From Roseibium sp. (GTDB lineage Bacteria; Pseudomonadota; Alphaproteobacteria; Rhizobiales; Stappiaceae): DNA of 64,000 nt. The stretch is from contig JAEPNV010000001.1 of the NCBI GenBank assembly GCA_017643215.1, forward strand, positions 62,001 to 126,000, in the 5' to 3' direction. The position numbers were made by a program, and so were the translations under genes. The notes below the pieces were generated by a model. The model was not told where the DNA came from. It ran no database searches and saw only the letters and a list, made by a program, of their open reading frames with translations. Below are positions 35,033-44,527 of this stretch, one piece after another. Position 1 is the stretch's first letter, and every line of letters starts with the position of its first letter.

Positions 35033-36119
35033 CAGGTCCGGTCTCTCCGATGACGTTGCCCGCGCGGTCGACGATCATCACCTCGACCTTGATGTCCGCC
35101 TCCCGCAGCACCGATCGGACGGCGTTGCGGGCCCGGTGTGCGAGTGGCGTGCCCAGGTCGATGCCCTCTTTGGTCGCCCGGTCCAGGACCTCCTTGGCGG
35201 TGTTGGCGGTTGGAACGGCTGCCGCAAGCGCCGGCGAACCGCCGGCTTCGGACACCAGGTCCGTCAGGAATTGAAGGTCGACGGTGCTGCGCGCCGAATG
35301 GAGGTCGAGCGCGCCGGAGGCGAGCTTGGTGAACTTTGCAAAGCCGCCGGCCATGGTGAGGCGGGGAACCGGATGCGCGCGCAGATATTTGAGCATGCCG
35401 CCGGCAAAATCGCCCATGTCGAGAAAAGCGGCCTCGTCGAGATCATACCGGGCGCGCACCGCATCCTCAGACGTGGAGCCGGTCGCGCCGACCACATGCG
35501 TGAGCCCTGTCGCCCGGGCGACATCGATACCCCGGTGGATGGAGGCGATCCAGGCGGCGCAGGAAAACGGCCGGACAATGCCCGTCGTGCCGAGCACCGA
35601 CAAGCCGCCCACGATCCCGAGGCGCGGATTGAGGGTTTTAAGGGCAAGTTCCGCGCCGCCATCGATCGCGATTTCGATTTCCACATCCGGTGACAAACCC
35701 GTCCGAAGAGCCTCTTCCGCGATCGCGGCGCGCATCATCTGGCGCGGCACGGGATTGATGGCCGGTTCTCCCGGCGGAATCGGCAGGCCAGGACGGGTCA
35801 CAGTGCCGACGCCCGGTCCCGCCTTGAAGTGGACGCCGGCCCCCTCGGGAAGGGGCTGTACCGTTGCGGTGACCAGTGCGCCATGGGTGACATCCGGATC
35901 ATCCCCGGCATCCTTGACGATCGATGCGCTGGCGTGACCGCTGCCGAGTGCATGCCGCGCCAGGATAAAATCCGCAGTTCCCCCCTTCGGCAGGGTGATT
36001 TCCACCGGGTCGGGAAAATCTCCCGTGGCCAACGCGCAAAATGACGCCTTGGCTGCGGCCGTCGCGCAGGCACCGGTCGTCCAGCCGCGTCGTAGATCTG
36101 TCGGTTTGGCCCGAGTCAT
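35025..36119 (-). CDS. cbiD: Cobalt-precorrin-5B (C1)-methyltransferase CbiD
   Basis: The 364-aa protein has the CbiD start LRRGWTTGACATAAAKA and VGGLSVLGTTGIVRPFS, with ATGSTSEDAVRA further on. CbiD methylates C1 of cobalt-precorrin-5B and belongs to the cobalt-early route, where it stands in for CobF. ATG 36119 was chosen because the conserved sequence begins three residues later; another start six codons upstream exists. The gene is followed by cobK with an eight-base overlap. Confidence 0.95.
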   Translation of the reverse strand: MTRAKPTDLRRGWTTGACATAAAKASFCALATGDFPDPVEITLPKGGTADFILARHALGSGHASASIVKDAGDDPDVTHGALVTATVQPLPEGAGVHFKAGPGVGTVTRPGLPIPPGEPAINPVPRQMMRAAIAEEALRTGLSPDVEIEIAIDGGAELALKTLNPRLGIVGGLSVLGTTGIVRPFSCAAWIASIHRGIDVARATGLTHVVGATGSTSEDAVRARYDLDEAAFLDMGDFAGGMLKYLRAHPVPRLTMAGGFAKFTKLASGALDLHSARSTVDLQFLTDLVSEAGGSPALAAAVPTANTAKEVLDRATKEGIDLGTPLAHRARNAVRSVLREADIKVEVMIVDRAGNVIGETGPDG

Positions 36120-36238
36120 GGCGCCGTTATAGCGCAATTCGCGCGCCGGTCAGTCGGCCTTCGGCCGGATGTCGCAAATGAGCGGTTTCAGATCGCAAGC
36201 GCCCTTGGCGGCGTTGAGCGAAGAGATTACAAAAGCTT

Positions 36239-37108
36239 ATGGATGGTTCGCAGGACACATGGCCAGCGCTGACGCAAATGCCGCGTTTCGACACGGGATG
36301 GGTCTGGCTCGCCGGCGCCGGTCCCGGTGATCCCGGCCTGTTGACGCTTCACGCGCTGAATGGTTTGCGGCAAGCCGACGTGGTGGTTTACGACGCATTG
36401 GTCGACAACAGCATCCTGGATTGGGTCAAGTCTGGCGCCATTGTCGACTATGCCGGCAAGCGCGGCGGCAAACCGAGCCCGAAACAGCGCGACATCACCT
36501 TGAAGCTGATTGACTACGCCCGGGCTGGAAAACGGGTGCTGCGCCTGAAAGGCGGGGATCCGTTCGTGTTTGGACGGGGCGGCGAGGAGGCGCTCGGACT
36601 GGTCGCGGCGGGGATCCCGTTTAAAATCATTCCCGGCGTCACGGCCGGGATCGGCGGCCTGGCCTATGCCGGCATTTCGGCCACGCACCGCGATTGCAAT
36701 CAGGCCGTGACCTTCCTGACCGGCCACGACCAGTCGGGATTGACGCCGGACGCTGTCAACTGGGACGGGATTGCCAAAGGTTCACCGGTCATCATCATGT
36801 ACATGGCAATGAAGCATCTTGAGACCATCGCCGGCAAACTGATAACCGGTGGACGGTCTGTGGATGAGCCTGTGGGTATTGTGTGCAATGCGTCTTTAGC
36901 CGGACAAGAAGTTCTGGAGACCACGCTCGGACGATGCGCGTTTGACGCACGCGCGGCGAACCTGGAGCCGCCGGCGATTGTCTGTGTGGGCGAAGTGGTG
37001 CGGCTGCGCGCCGGTTTGGACTGGATGGGCGCCCTCGCTGGCCGGGTCCTGGATCCGGATCCGCTTGGGGTGCGCGGCGCTGCGGACGAGACCGCCGAAA
37101 GCGCATGA
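36239..37108 (+). CDS. cobA: Uroporphyrinogen-III C-methyltransferase
   Basis: The 289-aa protein begins with WLAGAGPGDPGLLTLHAL and has VVVYDALVD, the AGKRGGKPSPKQ motif, LKGGDPFVFGRGGEE and PGVTAGIGG, all diagnostic for SUMT. It makes precorrin-2 from uroporphyrinogen III using two SAM. No CysG dehydrogenase/chelatase domain is attached, so the precorrin-2 dehydrogenase must be elsewhere. It overlaps cobB by four bases. Confidence 0.95.
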   Translation: MDGSQDTWPALTQMPRFDTGWVWLAGAGPGDPGLLTLHALNGLRQADVVVYDALVDNSILDWVKSGAIVDYAGKRGGKPSPKQRDITLKLIDYARAGKRVLRLKGGDPFVFGRGGEEALGLVAAGIPFKIIPGVTAGIGGLAYAGISATHRDCNQAVTFLTGHDQSGLTPDAVNWDGIAKGSPVIIMYMAMKHLETIAGKLITGGRSVDEPVGIVCNASLAGQEVLETTLGRCAFDARAANLEPPAIVCVGEVVRLRAGLDWMGALAGRVLDPDPLGVRGAADETAESA

Positions 37109-38412
37109 GGCCTGACATCCCGAAGGGCGTTCTGATTGCAGCGCCCCAGTCCGGGTCCGGAAAGACGACGCTGACCCTGTCGCTCCTGCGGGCGCTGAAA
37201 AACCGGGGCACGGCCGTCGTCTCCGCCAAATCCGGTCCCGACTACATCGACCCGAAATATCATGAAGCGGCCAGCGGTGCGCCGTGTATCAATCTGGATG
37301 CCTGGGCCATGGCACCGGATGCGCTTCGTGGGCTCGCTGCCCAGCAAACTCAAGAGGCCGAGTTTTGTATTGTCGAAGGCGCCATGGGATTGTTTGACGG
37401 CGCGGCGAATGGCAAGGGCTCCGCCGCCGATCTTGCCGTGACACTCAAGATACCGGTCGTTCTGGTGGTGGACTGCGCCAAACAAGCCCAGTCGGTGGCG
37501 GCGCTCGTTGCCGGATTCCAAGGTTTCCGCGGCGATGTCCATATCGCCGGGGTGATCTTGAACAAGGTCGGCAGCGCCCGGCACGAAACCATGCTGCGCG
37601 CAGCCTTGACCCCGGTAGGCGTGCCGGTCCTGGGCGCACTGCCACGGTCCGGCGACCTTGTTCTGCCCGAGCGCCACTTGGGGCTGGTTCAGGCCGGAGA
37701 ACACGAGGAACTTGAGGCGTTCTTGGAGCGCGCAGGGTGTCTATGCGCGGAGCGGGTCGATCTGTCCGCGTTGGCCGATATGGCGCGGCCGCTCGTGTCT
37801 GCTTCCGGCATGAAGGCCGCGCTCCTGCCACCTCTCGGTCAACGGATCGCGGTCGCGCGCGATGTGGCGTTTGCCTTTTCCTACCCGCACGTTCTTGAGG
37901 GGTGGCGGCAGCAGGGCGCGGAACTGAGCTTCTTTTCGCCGCTCGCGGATGAAGCGCCCGACCCGTTATGTGATGCGGTGTTTTTGCCCGGCGGCTACCC
38001 GGAACTTCATACCGGTCCGCTCGCAAGGGCCGACACGTTTAAAGCGGGTCTGAAAAACGCGGCCGCCGCCGGCATACTGATTTATGGCGAGTGCGGAGGC
38101 TATATGGTGCTCGGCGAAGGATTGACCGACGCTGCGGGAGAAAGGCACGAGATGCTCGGACTTTTGCCGCTTGAGACCAGTTTTCAAACCCGGAAGCGTC
38201 ATCTCGGGTACCGGGTGCTCGAACCGCTGGCCGGTGCGCCGTGGGACGGTGCTTTGTCAGGCCATGAATTCCACTATGCGTGTATTGTTCGCGAAGGATC
38301 CGCGGACCGGTTGTTTGCGGCCGACGATGCGGACGGGAACACGCTGTCTGATATGGGCCTGCGCGCCGGATCCGTGATGGGGTCTTTCGCGCACGTCATC
38401 TGCGCCCGTTAA
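37105..38412 (+). CDS. cobB: Cobyrinate a,c-diamide synthase
   Basis: The 435-aa protein has an N-terminal dethiobiotin-synthetase-like P-loop (APQSGSGKTTLTLSLL), the LFDGAAN segment, and a C-terminal glutamine amidotransferase domain with the nucleophile Cys in YGECGGYMVLGEG. It amidates the a and c side chains using glutamine and ATP. It is called CbiA in the cobalt-early pathway. It overlaps cobA by four bases and converges on the methyltransferase gene at 38409. Confidence 0.94.
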   Translation: MRPDIPKGVLIAAPQSGSGKTTLTLSLLRALKNRGTAVVSAKSGPDYIDPKYHEAASGAPCINLDAWAMAPDALRGLAAQQTQEAEFCIVEGAMGLFDGAANGKGSAADLAVTLKIPVVLVVDCAKQAQSVAALVAGFQGFRGDVHIAGVILNKVGSARHETMLRAALTPVGVPVLGALPRSGDLVLPERHLGLVQAGEHEELEAFLERAGCLCAERVDLSALADMARPLVSASGMKAALLPPLGQRIAVARDVAFAFSYPHVLEGWRQQGAELSFFSPLADEAPDPLCDAVFLPGGYPELHTGPLARADTFKAGLKNAAAAGILIYGECGGYMVLGEGLTDAAGERHEMLGLLPLETSFQTRKRHLGYRVLEPLAGAPWDGALSGHEFHYACIVREGSADRLFAADDADGNTLSDMGLRAGSVMGSFAHVICAR

Positions 38413-39035
38413 ACGACCTCCAGGACACATAGCTGGCAAAAGATGTCCTCTTTGGTATGATAGGGGCTGTGGACAATTTCAATTGTCTTGACCGCGCCTT
38501 TGGCGTCGAGATCCGCGATGTAATCCTTGAATCCGTCCGCTTCCCAGGCGCTGTCGCGCACCGTCAGCACGATCGGGGCCTTGGGTTTTGCGATCCGGAC
38601 AAGTTCATCCAAACCTTGCGGGCCGACATGGCCGTTGGTGAACACGCCCGCGCTGACGATGCCGTCATAGGTGTTGTCGGGAATGGGAAGGACAGCGGTC
38701 AGGTCGCCTTCGACCAGTTCGTTATAGATATGGGTTTTGCGGGCTTCCTCGAGCATGCCCATGGTCAGGTCGAGGCCGTCGATTCGAAGCGCTTTGCTTC
38801 GATTGGAGAGCTCAAGACCCACAAGCCCTGTCCCGCAGCCCGCGTCCAGAACATAGGCATCGGGCGCAACGCGCGCGGCAAGGGCCTCGGCGGTCAAACT
38901 CGGGGCCACATAGCCGATGGTTTGCAGCATATCGGTGTCATAGCGATCGGCCCAGTCATTGTAGAACTCCTGGATCCGGTTCTTGTCTCCTTCGAGCGAA
39001 ATGGCGCGTTCAAGGAGCGGGTGCTCGGACGACAT
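38409..39035 (-). CDS. Class I SAM-dependent methyltransferase of unknown target
   Basis: The 208-aa protein has a SAM-binding fold: YVLDAGCGTGLVGLEL (motif I), IDGLDLTMGMLEEAR (motif II) and DNTYDGIVSAGVFTNGH. It resembles the WBSCR27-like group. It is in the middle of the cobalamin genes, 74 bases downstream of cobM on the same strand, but is not a known corrin methyltransferase, since those have a different fold. It may be coregulated. ATG 39035 has AGGGGAGAG upstream; 16 more residues are open in frame. Confidence 0.82.
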   Translation of the reverse strand: MSSEHPLLERAISLEGDKNRIQEFYNDWADRYDTDMLQTIGYVAPSLTAEALAARVAPDAYVLDAGCGTGLVGLELSNRSKALRIDGLDLTMGMLEEARKTHIYNELVEGDLTAVLPIPDNTYDGIVSAGVFTNGHVGPQGLDELVRIAKPKAPIVLTVRDSAWEADGFKDYIADLDAKGAVKTIEIVHSPYHTKEDIFCQLCVLEVV

Positions 39036-39109
39036 GGCTGCTCTCCCCTGACCGTGACCCCCACAGCCTAGGGGAGACCGCACCCGTTAGGCAAACACTT
39101 AGATGACAA

Positions 39110-39892
39110 TCAGGCGCGCTTGGTTTCAGCTTTCTTATTCGGTCTGAGCACGTGCACGTGGTCGGCATCGTAAAGCGCGCTGTCCCGGAAGTCTTCTCCC
39201 GGCTTCAAGGCATGTCCGACAAAGATCAGAGCCGTTCGTGTGATTTTCGCGGTCCTGACCTTGGCCGCGATGGTGGACAGCGTGCCGTGGATGAAGGCTT
39301 CATCGGGCCAGCCGACCCGGTAGGCGACGATCACCGGACAATCCGGTCCGTAATGCGGGACCAGTTGCCGTTCGATCTCCCGAAAATTGCGGATCGACAG
39401 GTGGATGGCGAGCGTCGCGCCGCTGCGGCCGAGGGTATCGAGATCCTCGTTGTTCGGCATCGCGGAGCTTTTCATCGCCGTGCGGGTGACGATCACGGTC
39501 TGTGCGACTTCGGGAATCGTGAGTTCGGTCTTGAGTGCGGCCGCGGCGGCCGCAAAAGCCGGAACGCCCGGCGTGACATCGTAGTCGATTCCGAGCGCAT
39601 CGAGCCGGCGCATTTGTTCCGCCGTGGCGCCATAGATCGCCGGATCCCCGGAATGAACCCGGGCGACATCCTGGCCCTTGTCATGGGCAGCTTTAATTTC
39701 GGCGATGATCTCGTCCAGCGTCATCGGCGCCGTATCGACCACCCGCGCCCCCTGCGGCGCCGCGGCGACAATCGGTTCCGGCACCAGGGAGCCGGCATAG
39801 AGGCAGACAGGGCAGGACCGGATGAGTTTCAGACCGCGCACGGTGATGAGATCCGGATCACCCGGTCCGGCCCCGATGAAGTGAACGGTCAT
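39110..39892 (-). CDS. cobM: Precorrin-4 / cobalt-precorrin-4 C11-methyltransferase
   Basis: The 260-aa protein begins VHFIGAGPGDPDLITVRG and has CLYAGSLVPE, VARVHSGDPAIYGA and YDVTPGVPAFAAAAAA, matching CobM/CbiF. It methylates C11 of the ring. The start overlaps the stop of the cbiG-cobJ fusion gene by four bases, so the proteins are probably translated together. Confidence 0.95.
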   Translation of the reverse strand: MTVHFIGAGPGDPDLITVRGLKLIRSCPVCLYAGSLVPEPIVAAAPQGARVVDTAPMTLDEIIAEIKAAHDKGQDVARVHSGDPAIYGATAEQMRRLDALGIDYDVTPGVPAFAAAAAALKTELTIPEVAQTVIVTRTAMKSSAMPNNEDLDTLGRSGATLAIHLSIRNFREIERQLVPHYGPDCPVIVAYRVGWPDEAFIHGTLSTIAAKVRTAKITRTALIFVGHALKPGEDFRDSALYDADHVHVLRPNKKAETKRA

Positions 39893-41733
39893 GCGGCGTC
39901 TCCCCGGGCGTTGGATTTCGGCGCGTCGATGCGTTTGGCATAACCGCGCGGTGTGTAGACGAACGGGTGCCCGTCGCCTCGGGTGACGGCCCTGGAGTTG
40001 GACGAGCCGACCAGCACGGTGGTCAGCATATCGACCTCATCGACGGTCAGATCCGCGAGCGTTGTGACCCGAACCGTTTCGTCCGGCCGCCCCAGATTGA
40101 CGCCGAGCACGACAGGCGTGTCGCCCGGGCGGTGGTCCAACAGGATCTCCCGGGCCGCCGCAAGCTGAGTCCGCCGCCGTTTGGAGACGGGATTGTAAAA
40201 AGCGATGACGAAATCCCCTTCCGCCGCCGCGTGAAGCCGTTTTTCGATCGCCTCCCACGGCGTCAGGAGATCAGACAGCGAAATGGCGCAAAAGTCATGG
40301 CCAAGCGGTGCGCCAATTCGCGCGGACGCCGCTTGAAGGGCCGATATTCCCGGTGCATTCGTGACGCTGACGCGCCGGGCGGCGTCCGAAACCCCGCCGT
40401 TTTGTTGGTCCCGATCGAGGAGCTCGTAGACCAGCGCGCCCATGGCGTAGATGCCGGCATCGCCTGATGAGATCAGTGCGACGGTCTTGCCCTTGCCCGC
40501 TTCTTCCAAGGCATAACGAACGCGGTCTTCTTCCGCGCCGAGCGGGAAATTGTGATGTGTCTTGCCTTTGATATGCGGAGCCACGAGGTCGAGATAAAGC
40601 GAATACCCGACGACGTCCTCGGCTTCCGCCAAAAGGCGGGTCGCCTCGGGCGTGCGCCAAACGTCCGCGCCCGGACCGATGCCGATCACCGATAGATGAC
40701 CGCGTGCCCGGCCAACGGTCATGGGGTCGATCGGCTTCGGGGCTTTGGCGATCGCGGCGGTGGCGTTGGCGGACTTCTGCTTTTCCAGGATCAGCGCGCC
40801 GGCCGGGCCGGCACTGGCCAGCGCGGCGCCTTCGGCCACGCCGTGACAGCCGACTTCGGCAAAGACCACCTCGGACGGGTTTTTCAGCCGCGCCATTTCG
40901 TTCTCCAGCGTGGGCGCCGCAAACACCCGGAACGGCACGCCGAGGTGTTCGGCCAGCGCATGTATGGCCGGTTCATCGGCTTTCAGATCGAGGCTGGCGA
41001 CACAGGCAATCGCACCCTTGGCGATGCCGGTCATGGCGAGCTGCGTTTCGACCAGATCGATCAGCTCCGCCGGTTCGCAGCCGCGCGCGCAGCCGGCGCC
41101 GATCACATGGGTCGTCGGATGATAGACGAGGTGGCGGGAGGATCCGGCGGTGGCCCGGTCGGTGATGGTGAGCGTTAGCGGGGCATCATCTGACATCGGC
41201 AAATCAGCGTGCTCAAGCCAGTCCGCTTTGCCGTCGATACGGACCGTTTCACCGGCAAGCAGATCCGCCATCACTGCCTTGGCATCTTCCGGATTGGCGA
41301 GCGTCCAGCCCTCGGGCGGCGCATCGAGGGCAACACCGAACGCGGTGTCGCCGGCCGTTGTGATGGCGGCATGCCCGACAACGATAGCGGCCACTTGTCG
41401 CGCCAGGTCATTGGCCCCGCGATGACCGCCCAAAAGCGGCACGACGCTGGATCCGTCTTCTGAGACAGCCAGCACCGGCGGTTCGGTCCATTTGTCGCCC
41501 AGGACCGGGCCGAGGGCCCGGATCAGGATCCCGCTGGCGCAGATCCCGATGATCGGCCGTCCTTCGCCAAACAGCGTTCGAACATGGTCGAGCGTGTCGC
41601 TGAACAGCACGTCGGCCTGGTGAACCCGGCTGGCGAGCCCGTGAATGATGGCGCCCGGAAGGTCTGACTGAAGGCGGCGCGCCGTTTTGTGTCCGGCCGC
41701 GTTTAGGACGAGAAGGACGGGGGAAGCATCCAC
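39889..41733 (-). CDS. cobJ: CbiG-CobJ fusion: cobalt-precorrin-5A hydrolase and precorrin-3B C17-methyltransferase
   Basis: The 614-aa protein joins two enzymes. Residues about 1-340 are CbiG-like (ICASGILIRALGP, LGGHRGANDLARQ, VIGAGCARGCEPAELIDLV, FAEVGCHGVAEGAAL). Residues about 345-614 are CobJ/CbiH (LSVIGIGPGADVWRTPEA, GYSLYLDLV, ISSGDAGIYAMG, FYNPVSKRR, TTVLVGSSNSR). CbiG opens the delta-lactone and removes acetaldehyde from cobalt-precorrin-5A; CobJ methylates C17. The fusion is known in other bacteria. The start is GTG 41733 and overlaps the end of cobI by 31 bases. Confidence 0.94.
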   Translation of the reverse strand: MDASPVLLVLNAAGHKTARRLQSDLPGAIIHGLASRVHQADVLFSDTLDHVRTLFGEGRPIIGICASGILIRALGPVLGDKWTEPPVLAVSEDGSSVVPLLGGHRGANDLARQVAAIVVGHAAITTAGDTAFGVALDAPPEGWTLANPEDAKAVMADLLAGETVRIDGKADWLEHADLPMSDDAPLTLTITDRATAGSSRHLVYHPTTHVIGAGCARGCEPAELIDLVETQLAMTGIAKGAIACVASLDLKADEPAIHALAEHLGVPFRVFAAPTLENEMARLKNPSEVVFAEVGCHGVAEGAALASAGPAGALILEKQKSANATAAIAKAPKPIDPMTVGRARGHLSVIGIGPGADVWRTPEATRLLAEAEDVVGYSLYLDLVAPHIKGKTHHNFPLGAEEDRVRYALEEAGKGKTVALISSGDAGIYAMGALVYELLDRDQQNGGVSDAARRVSVTNAPGISALQAASARIGAPLGHDFCAISLSDLLTPWEAIEKRLHAAAEGDFVIAFYNPVSKRRRTQLAAAREILLDHRPGDTPVVLGVNLGRPDETVRVTTLADLTVDEVDMLTTVLVGSSNSRAVTRGDGHPFVYTPRGYAKRIDAPKSNARGDAA

Positions 41734-42428
41734 GCTTCATCTCCCTTGTAGATCAGGATCATCGAAAAATAGGGCGCGGTCTCTGACGTGAGGTCGGAAA
41801 GGCGCAGGACCCGCTCGTCGGGTAGGCTCGCGCGTTCCACATAACCGGCATGGTCAAGCAGGTTCATCTCGGTCAAAAGCGATTTGAGCCGGCTAAGATG
41901 GCGGCCGACCTTCATGATTGCGATTGCTTGTACGGCCTCGATTTTCGGGCGAAGCTCGGCGTCCGGCAACGGGCCGGGCAGCACGGTCAGGACATCCGTG
42001 CGGGCGGTGAGCGGGCGTTTGAGGCGCGCGGCGCAGGCCGTCAGCGACGTCACACCGGGCACGATCTCGCAGGAAAACCGGTCGGTCAGCCGTTCGAACA
42101 GATACATGAACGAGCCGTAGAAGAACGGATCGCCCTCACATAGCACCACGACATCCGTGCCGCTTTTCAGGACACCGGCGATCTCGGCCGCCGCGGTGTC
42201 ATAGATCTCCCTTGCCGGAAACCGGTCGACGCGCATCGGCACGACGATTGGGATTTCCGTCGCGCTTTTTGAAATGATGCCGGCCGCGATGGCACGGGCA
42301 AAGCTGGGGCCGGTGTCGGGCGCGGGATACGCAACCACCTTGGCGGACGAAATCAGCCGGTGGGCCTTCAGTGTCATCAGCTCCGGATCTCCCGGGCCAA
42401 GGCCGATGCCATAAAACGTGCCGCTCAT
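41703..42428 (-). CDS. cobI: Precorrin-2 / cobalt-precorrin-2 C20-methyltransferase
   Basis: The 241-aa protein starts FYGIGLGPGDPELMTLKA and has VVLCEGDPFFYGSFMYLF and VPGVTSLTACAA, characteristic of CobI/CbiL. It adds the C20 methyl group. ATG 42428 overlaps the cobL stop (ATGA). The end reads into the cobJ fusion gene by 31 bases. Confidence 0.95.
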   Translation of the reverse strand: MSGTFYGIGLGPGDPELMTLKAHRLISSAKVVAYPAPDTGPSFARAIAAGIISKSATEIPIVVPMRVDRFPAREIYDTAAAEIAGVLKSGTDVVVLCEGDPFFYGSFMYLFERLTDRFSCEIVPGVTSLTACAARLKRPLTARTDVLTVLPGPLPDAELRPKIEAVQAIAIMKVGRHLSRLKSLLTEMNLLDHAGYVERASLPDERVLRLSDLTSETAPYFSMILIYKGDEAWMLPPSFSS

Positions 42429-43633
42429 AGCTTCACCACGCTCCATTGCGTGACCGGCATCAACGGGCGCCAGCCGGTAAGGCCGCCGACCGCGCTCGCG
42501 CGCTGCACCGACAACCGGGTGAGCTCGCCGCCATGGATCTGCCACGCCTGTTGCAGAACCGCTTCGCCCTCGAGCGTGACGGCGTTGGAAACCAGGCGCC
42601 CGCCGGGCTTCAGCCGCGCCCAGCAGGTGTCAACGATCTCGTTGGCTGTCAGACCGCCGCCGATGAATATTGCATCCGGGTCCGGCAAATCCGCCAGACC
42701 GTCCGGTGCGGCGGCGTTCAACAAATCGAAGTGCGGCACACCGAGCGCCAGAGCGTTGAATTCGGCCATGGCGTGCCGATCTGCGTGGGGCTCCAAGCCG
42801 ACGGCCCGTGCGCCGCGCGCCGCGCGAAGCCATTCGATGCCGACCGAACCGCACCCGGCGCCGATGTCCCACAACAACGCGTCCGGATGCGGCTGTAGCG
42901 CCGCCAGGGTCGCGGCCCGGATTTCCCGCTTGGTCATTTTTCCGTCATGGTGAAACGCCTCGTCGGGCAGACCGGGCACAACTGGACGGAAGCCGGCGCC
43001 CGGCGCGGCGCGCAATTCAAGCGCAAGCGTGTGGAAGTCGGCGGCCTCGTCCCGCCAGGTCTCCGCCTGACCCTCCACGATCCGTTCCTTTTCTCCGCCC
43101 AAGTGCTCCAGCACGGTCATGCGGCTTGGACCAAACCCGTCCTGGGTGAGCAACTCGGCGACACGGCTCGGGGCGTCGCCGTTGCTGGTCAGCGCCAGGA
43201 TGCGCGCGCCGGGGTAAAACGCGGTTCTGAGCGTTTCGACCGGACGCCCGTGGATCGACAGGCACTCCACATCCTGAAGGGCCCAGCCAAGCCGGGCAGC
43301 CGCCAGTTGAAAGGCCGACAGGCTCGGCAAGACACGCATCTCGTCCGCGCGCAGATGACGGGCGAGGGTCGCGCCGATGCCGAACCACTGCGGATCTCCT
43401 GTGGCCAGAATGGCGACGGTTTGGCCGTACAGACTTTTCAGGTCTTCGATGCCTTTGGAAATCGGGCTCGGCCACGCCCGCCGCTCGCCGGGAAACGCAT
43501 CAACCAGGCCGAAATGGCGGGAGCTGCCATAAACAATGTCGGCGGACACCAGAGCGTGCCGCGCGGCCGGCGCTAGACCGCCATCCTCGCCGATCCCGAT
43601 CAGGGTCAGCCACGGTCGAGAAGAGGCGCTCAT
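42425..43633 (-). CDS. cobL: Precorrin-6Y C5,15-methyltransferase (decarboxylating), CbiE-CbiT fusion
   Basis: The 402-aa protein has a CbiE half (WLTLIGIGEDGGLAPAARHAL, ILATGDPQWFGIGATL) and a CbiT half (DEAFHHDGKMTKREIRAATLAAL, LLWDIGAGCGSVGIEWLR, IFIGGGLT). It methylates C5 and C15 and decarboxylates the C12 acetate. It follows a 77-aa gene by a four-base overlap. Confidence 0.96.
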   Translation of the reverse strand: MSASSRPWLTLIGIGEDGGLAPAARHALVSADIVYGSSRHFGLVDAFPGERRAWPSPISKGIEDLKSLYGQTVAILATGDPQWFGIGATLARHLRADEMRVLPSLSAFQLAAARLGWALQDVECLSIHGRPVETLRTAFYPGARILALTSNGDAPSRVAELLTQDGFGPSRMTVLEHLGGEKERIVEGQAETWRDEAADFHTLALELRAAPGAGFRPVVPGLPDEAFHHDGKMTKREIRAATLAALQPHPDALLWDIGAGCGSVGIEWLRAARGARAVGLEPHADRHAMAEFNALALGVPHFDLLNAAAPDGLADLPDPDAIFIGGGLTANEIVDTCWARLKPGGRLVSNAVTLEGEAVLQQAWQIHGGELTRLSVQRASAVGGLTGWRPLMPVTQWSVVKL

Positions 43634-43863
43634 TGTTCATCCCGCGCGCGGTAGGGCTTGACGATGGGTTTTTGCGCCAGCGACTTGGGACCGTCCGGTC
43701 CGCTTGCGATCGCCGACCGCGAGCCGCGGGATTTATGATGTGTTTGATCGCCGGGCCCCTGGGTGTCCCGGCCTGCTAGGCCATGCGACAGGAACCCGTG
43801 GGATCGCGGTGTCTTGCGGGCCCCGGATGACCGGTGTTTGGGCGGCGTTTTGGGATCAGGCAT
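43630..43863 (-). CDS. Small basic protein within the cobalamin operon
   Basis: This 77-aa open frame lies exactly between cobH and cobL, overlapping cobH by eight bases and cobL by four (ATGA), and has an ATG start. It is rich in Arg, Lys, Ser, Gly and Pro (PDPKTPPKHRSSGARKTPRS at the N terminus), with no hydrophobic core, and is probably disordered. I recognise no family. Its tight coupling supports translation; alternatively it is a linker that keeps ribosomes moving between cobH and cobL. Confidence 0.55.
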   Translation of the reverse strand: MPDPKTPPKHRSSGARKTPRSHGFLSHGLAGRDTQGPGDQTHHKSRGSRSAIASGPDGPKSLAQKPIVKPYRARDEQ

Positions 43864-44527
43864 GACCGGCCTCCTCCGGAAGCCCGGCGGCGAGCGCGTT
43901 GACCGCCGCTGCCGCCATCGCCGACCCACCGCGCCGGCCTTTCAAAACCAAGTATGGGAGGCCAAAGGGATTGTCCGCCAGTGCGTCCTTCGATTCCGCC
44001 GCCCCGACAAATCCGACCGGAAATCCGAGGATCGCAGCCGGTCTCGGCCCGCCGGCCGCGATCATTTCAAGAAGATGAAACAGGGCGGTGGGCGCATTGC
44101 CAATGGCAACGACCGCGCCGGCGAGCACATCCCGCCAGTGTTCGGTGGCCGCGGCCGACCGCGTCGTGCCGAGGCGCTTGGCGAGTGCCGGAACATCGGC
44201 ATCATTCAAACTGCACAGCACCTTGTTATGAGCTGGCAAACGATCTCGGATAACGCCATGCGCCACCATTTCCACGTCACACAGGATCGGCGCGCCGCCA
44301 CCAAGGGCGGCCTCAGCGGACGTCACAACATCGTCGGACCAGGCCAGGTCACCGGCAATATCCGTCATGCCGCAGGCATGGATGAGACGAATGGCGACCG
44401 GGTGCAAGTCGGCGGGAAGGCCGGTGAAGTCGGCTTCCGCGCGCACCGTCTCAAAGGACCGCCGGTAAATCGCCGCCGGGTCTTTTTCATAGGTATAAAC
44501 GGCGGCGGCCGAGTCTTTGGTGCTCAC
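43856..44527 (-). CDS. cobH: Precorrin-8X / cobalt-precorrin-8 methylmutase
   Basis: The 223-aa protein carries FETVRAEADFTGLPAD, VAIRLIHACGMTDI with the catalytic His, PILCDVEMVAHGV and GNAPTALFHLLE, which are diagnostic of CobH/CbiC. It moves the C11 methyl to C12 to give (cobalt-)hydrogenobyrinic acid. The start is GTG 44527 overlapping the cbiX stop (GTGA). Confidence 0.95.
   Translation of the reverse strand: MSTKDSAAAVYTYEKDPAAIYRRSFETVRAEADFTGLPADLHPVAIRLIHACGMTDIAGDLAWSDDVVTSAEAALGGGAPILCDVEMVAHGVIRDRLPAHNKVLCSLNDADVPALAKRLGTTRSAAATEHWRDVLAGAVVAIGNAPTALFHLLEMIAAGGPRPAAILGFPVGFVGAAESKDALADNPFGLPYLVLKGRRGGSAMAAAAVNALAAGLPEEAGHA

Noticed and set aside
38409..39035. Considered as a missing corrin methyltransferase such as CobF
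   Set aside because: It has the class I Rossmann SAM fold (DAGCGTG), while corrin methyltransferases are of the class III fold; the C1 methylation is covered by cbiD.
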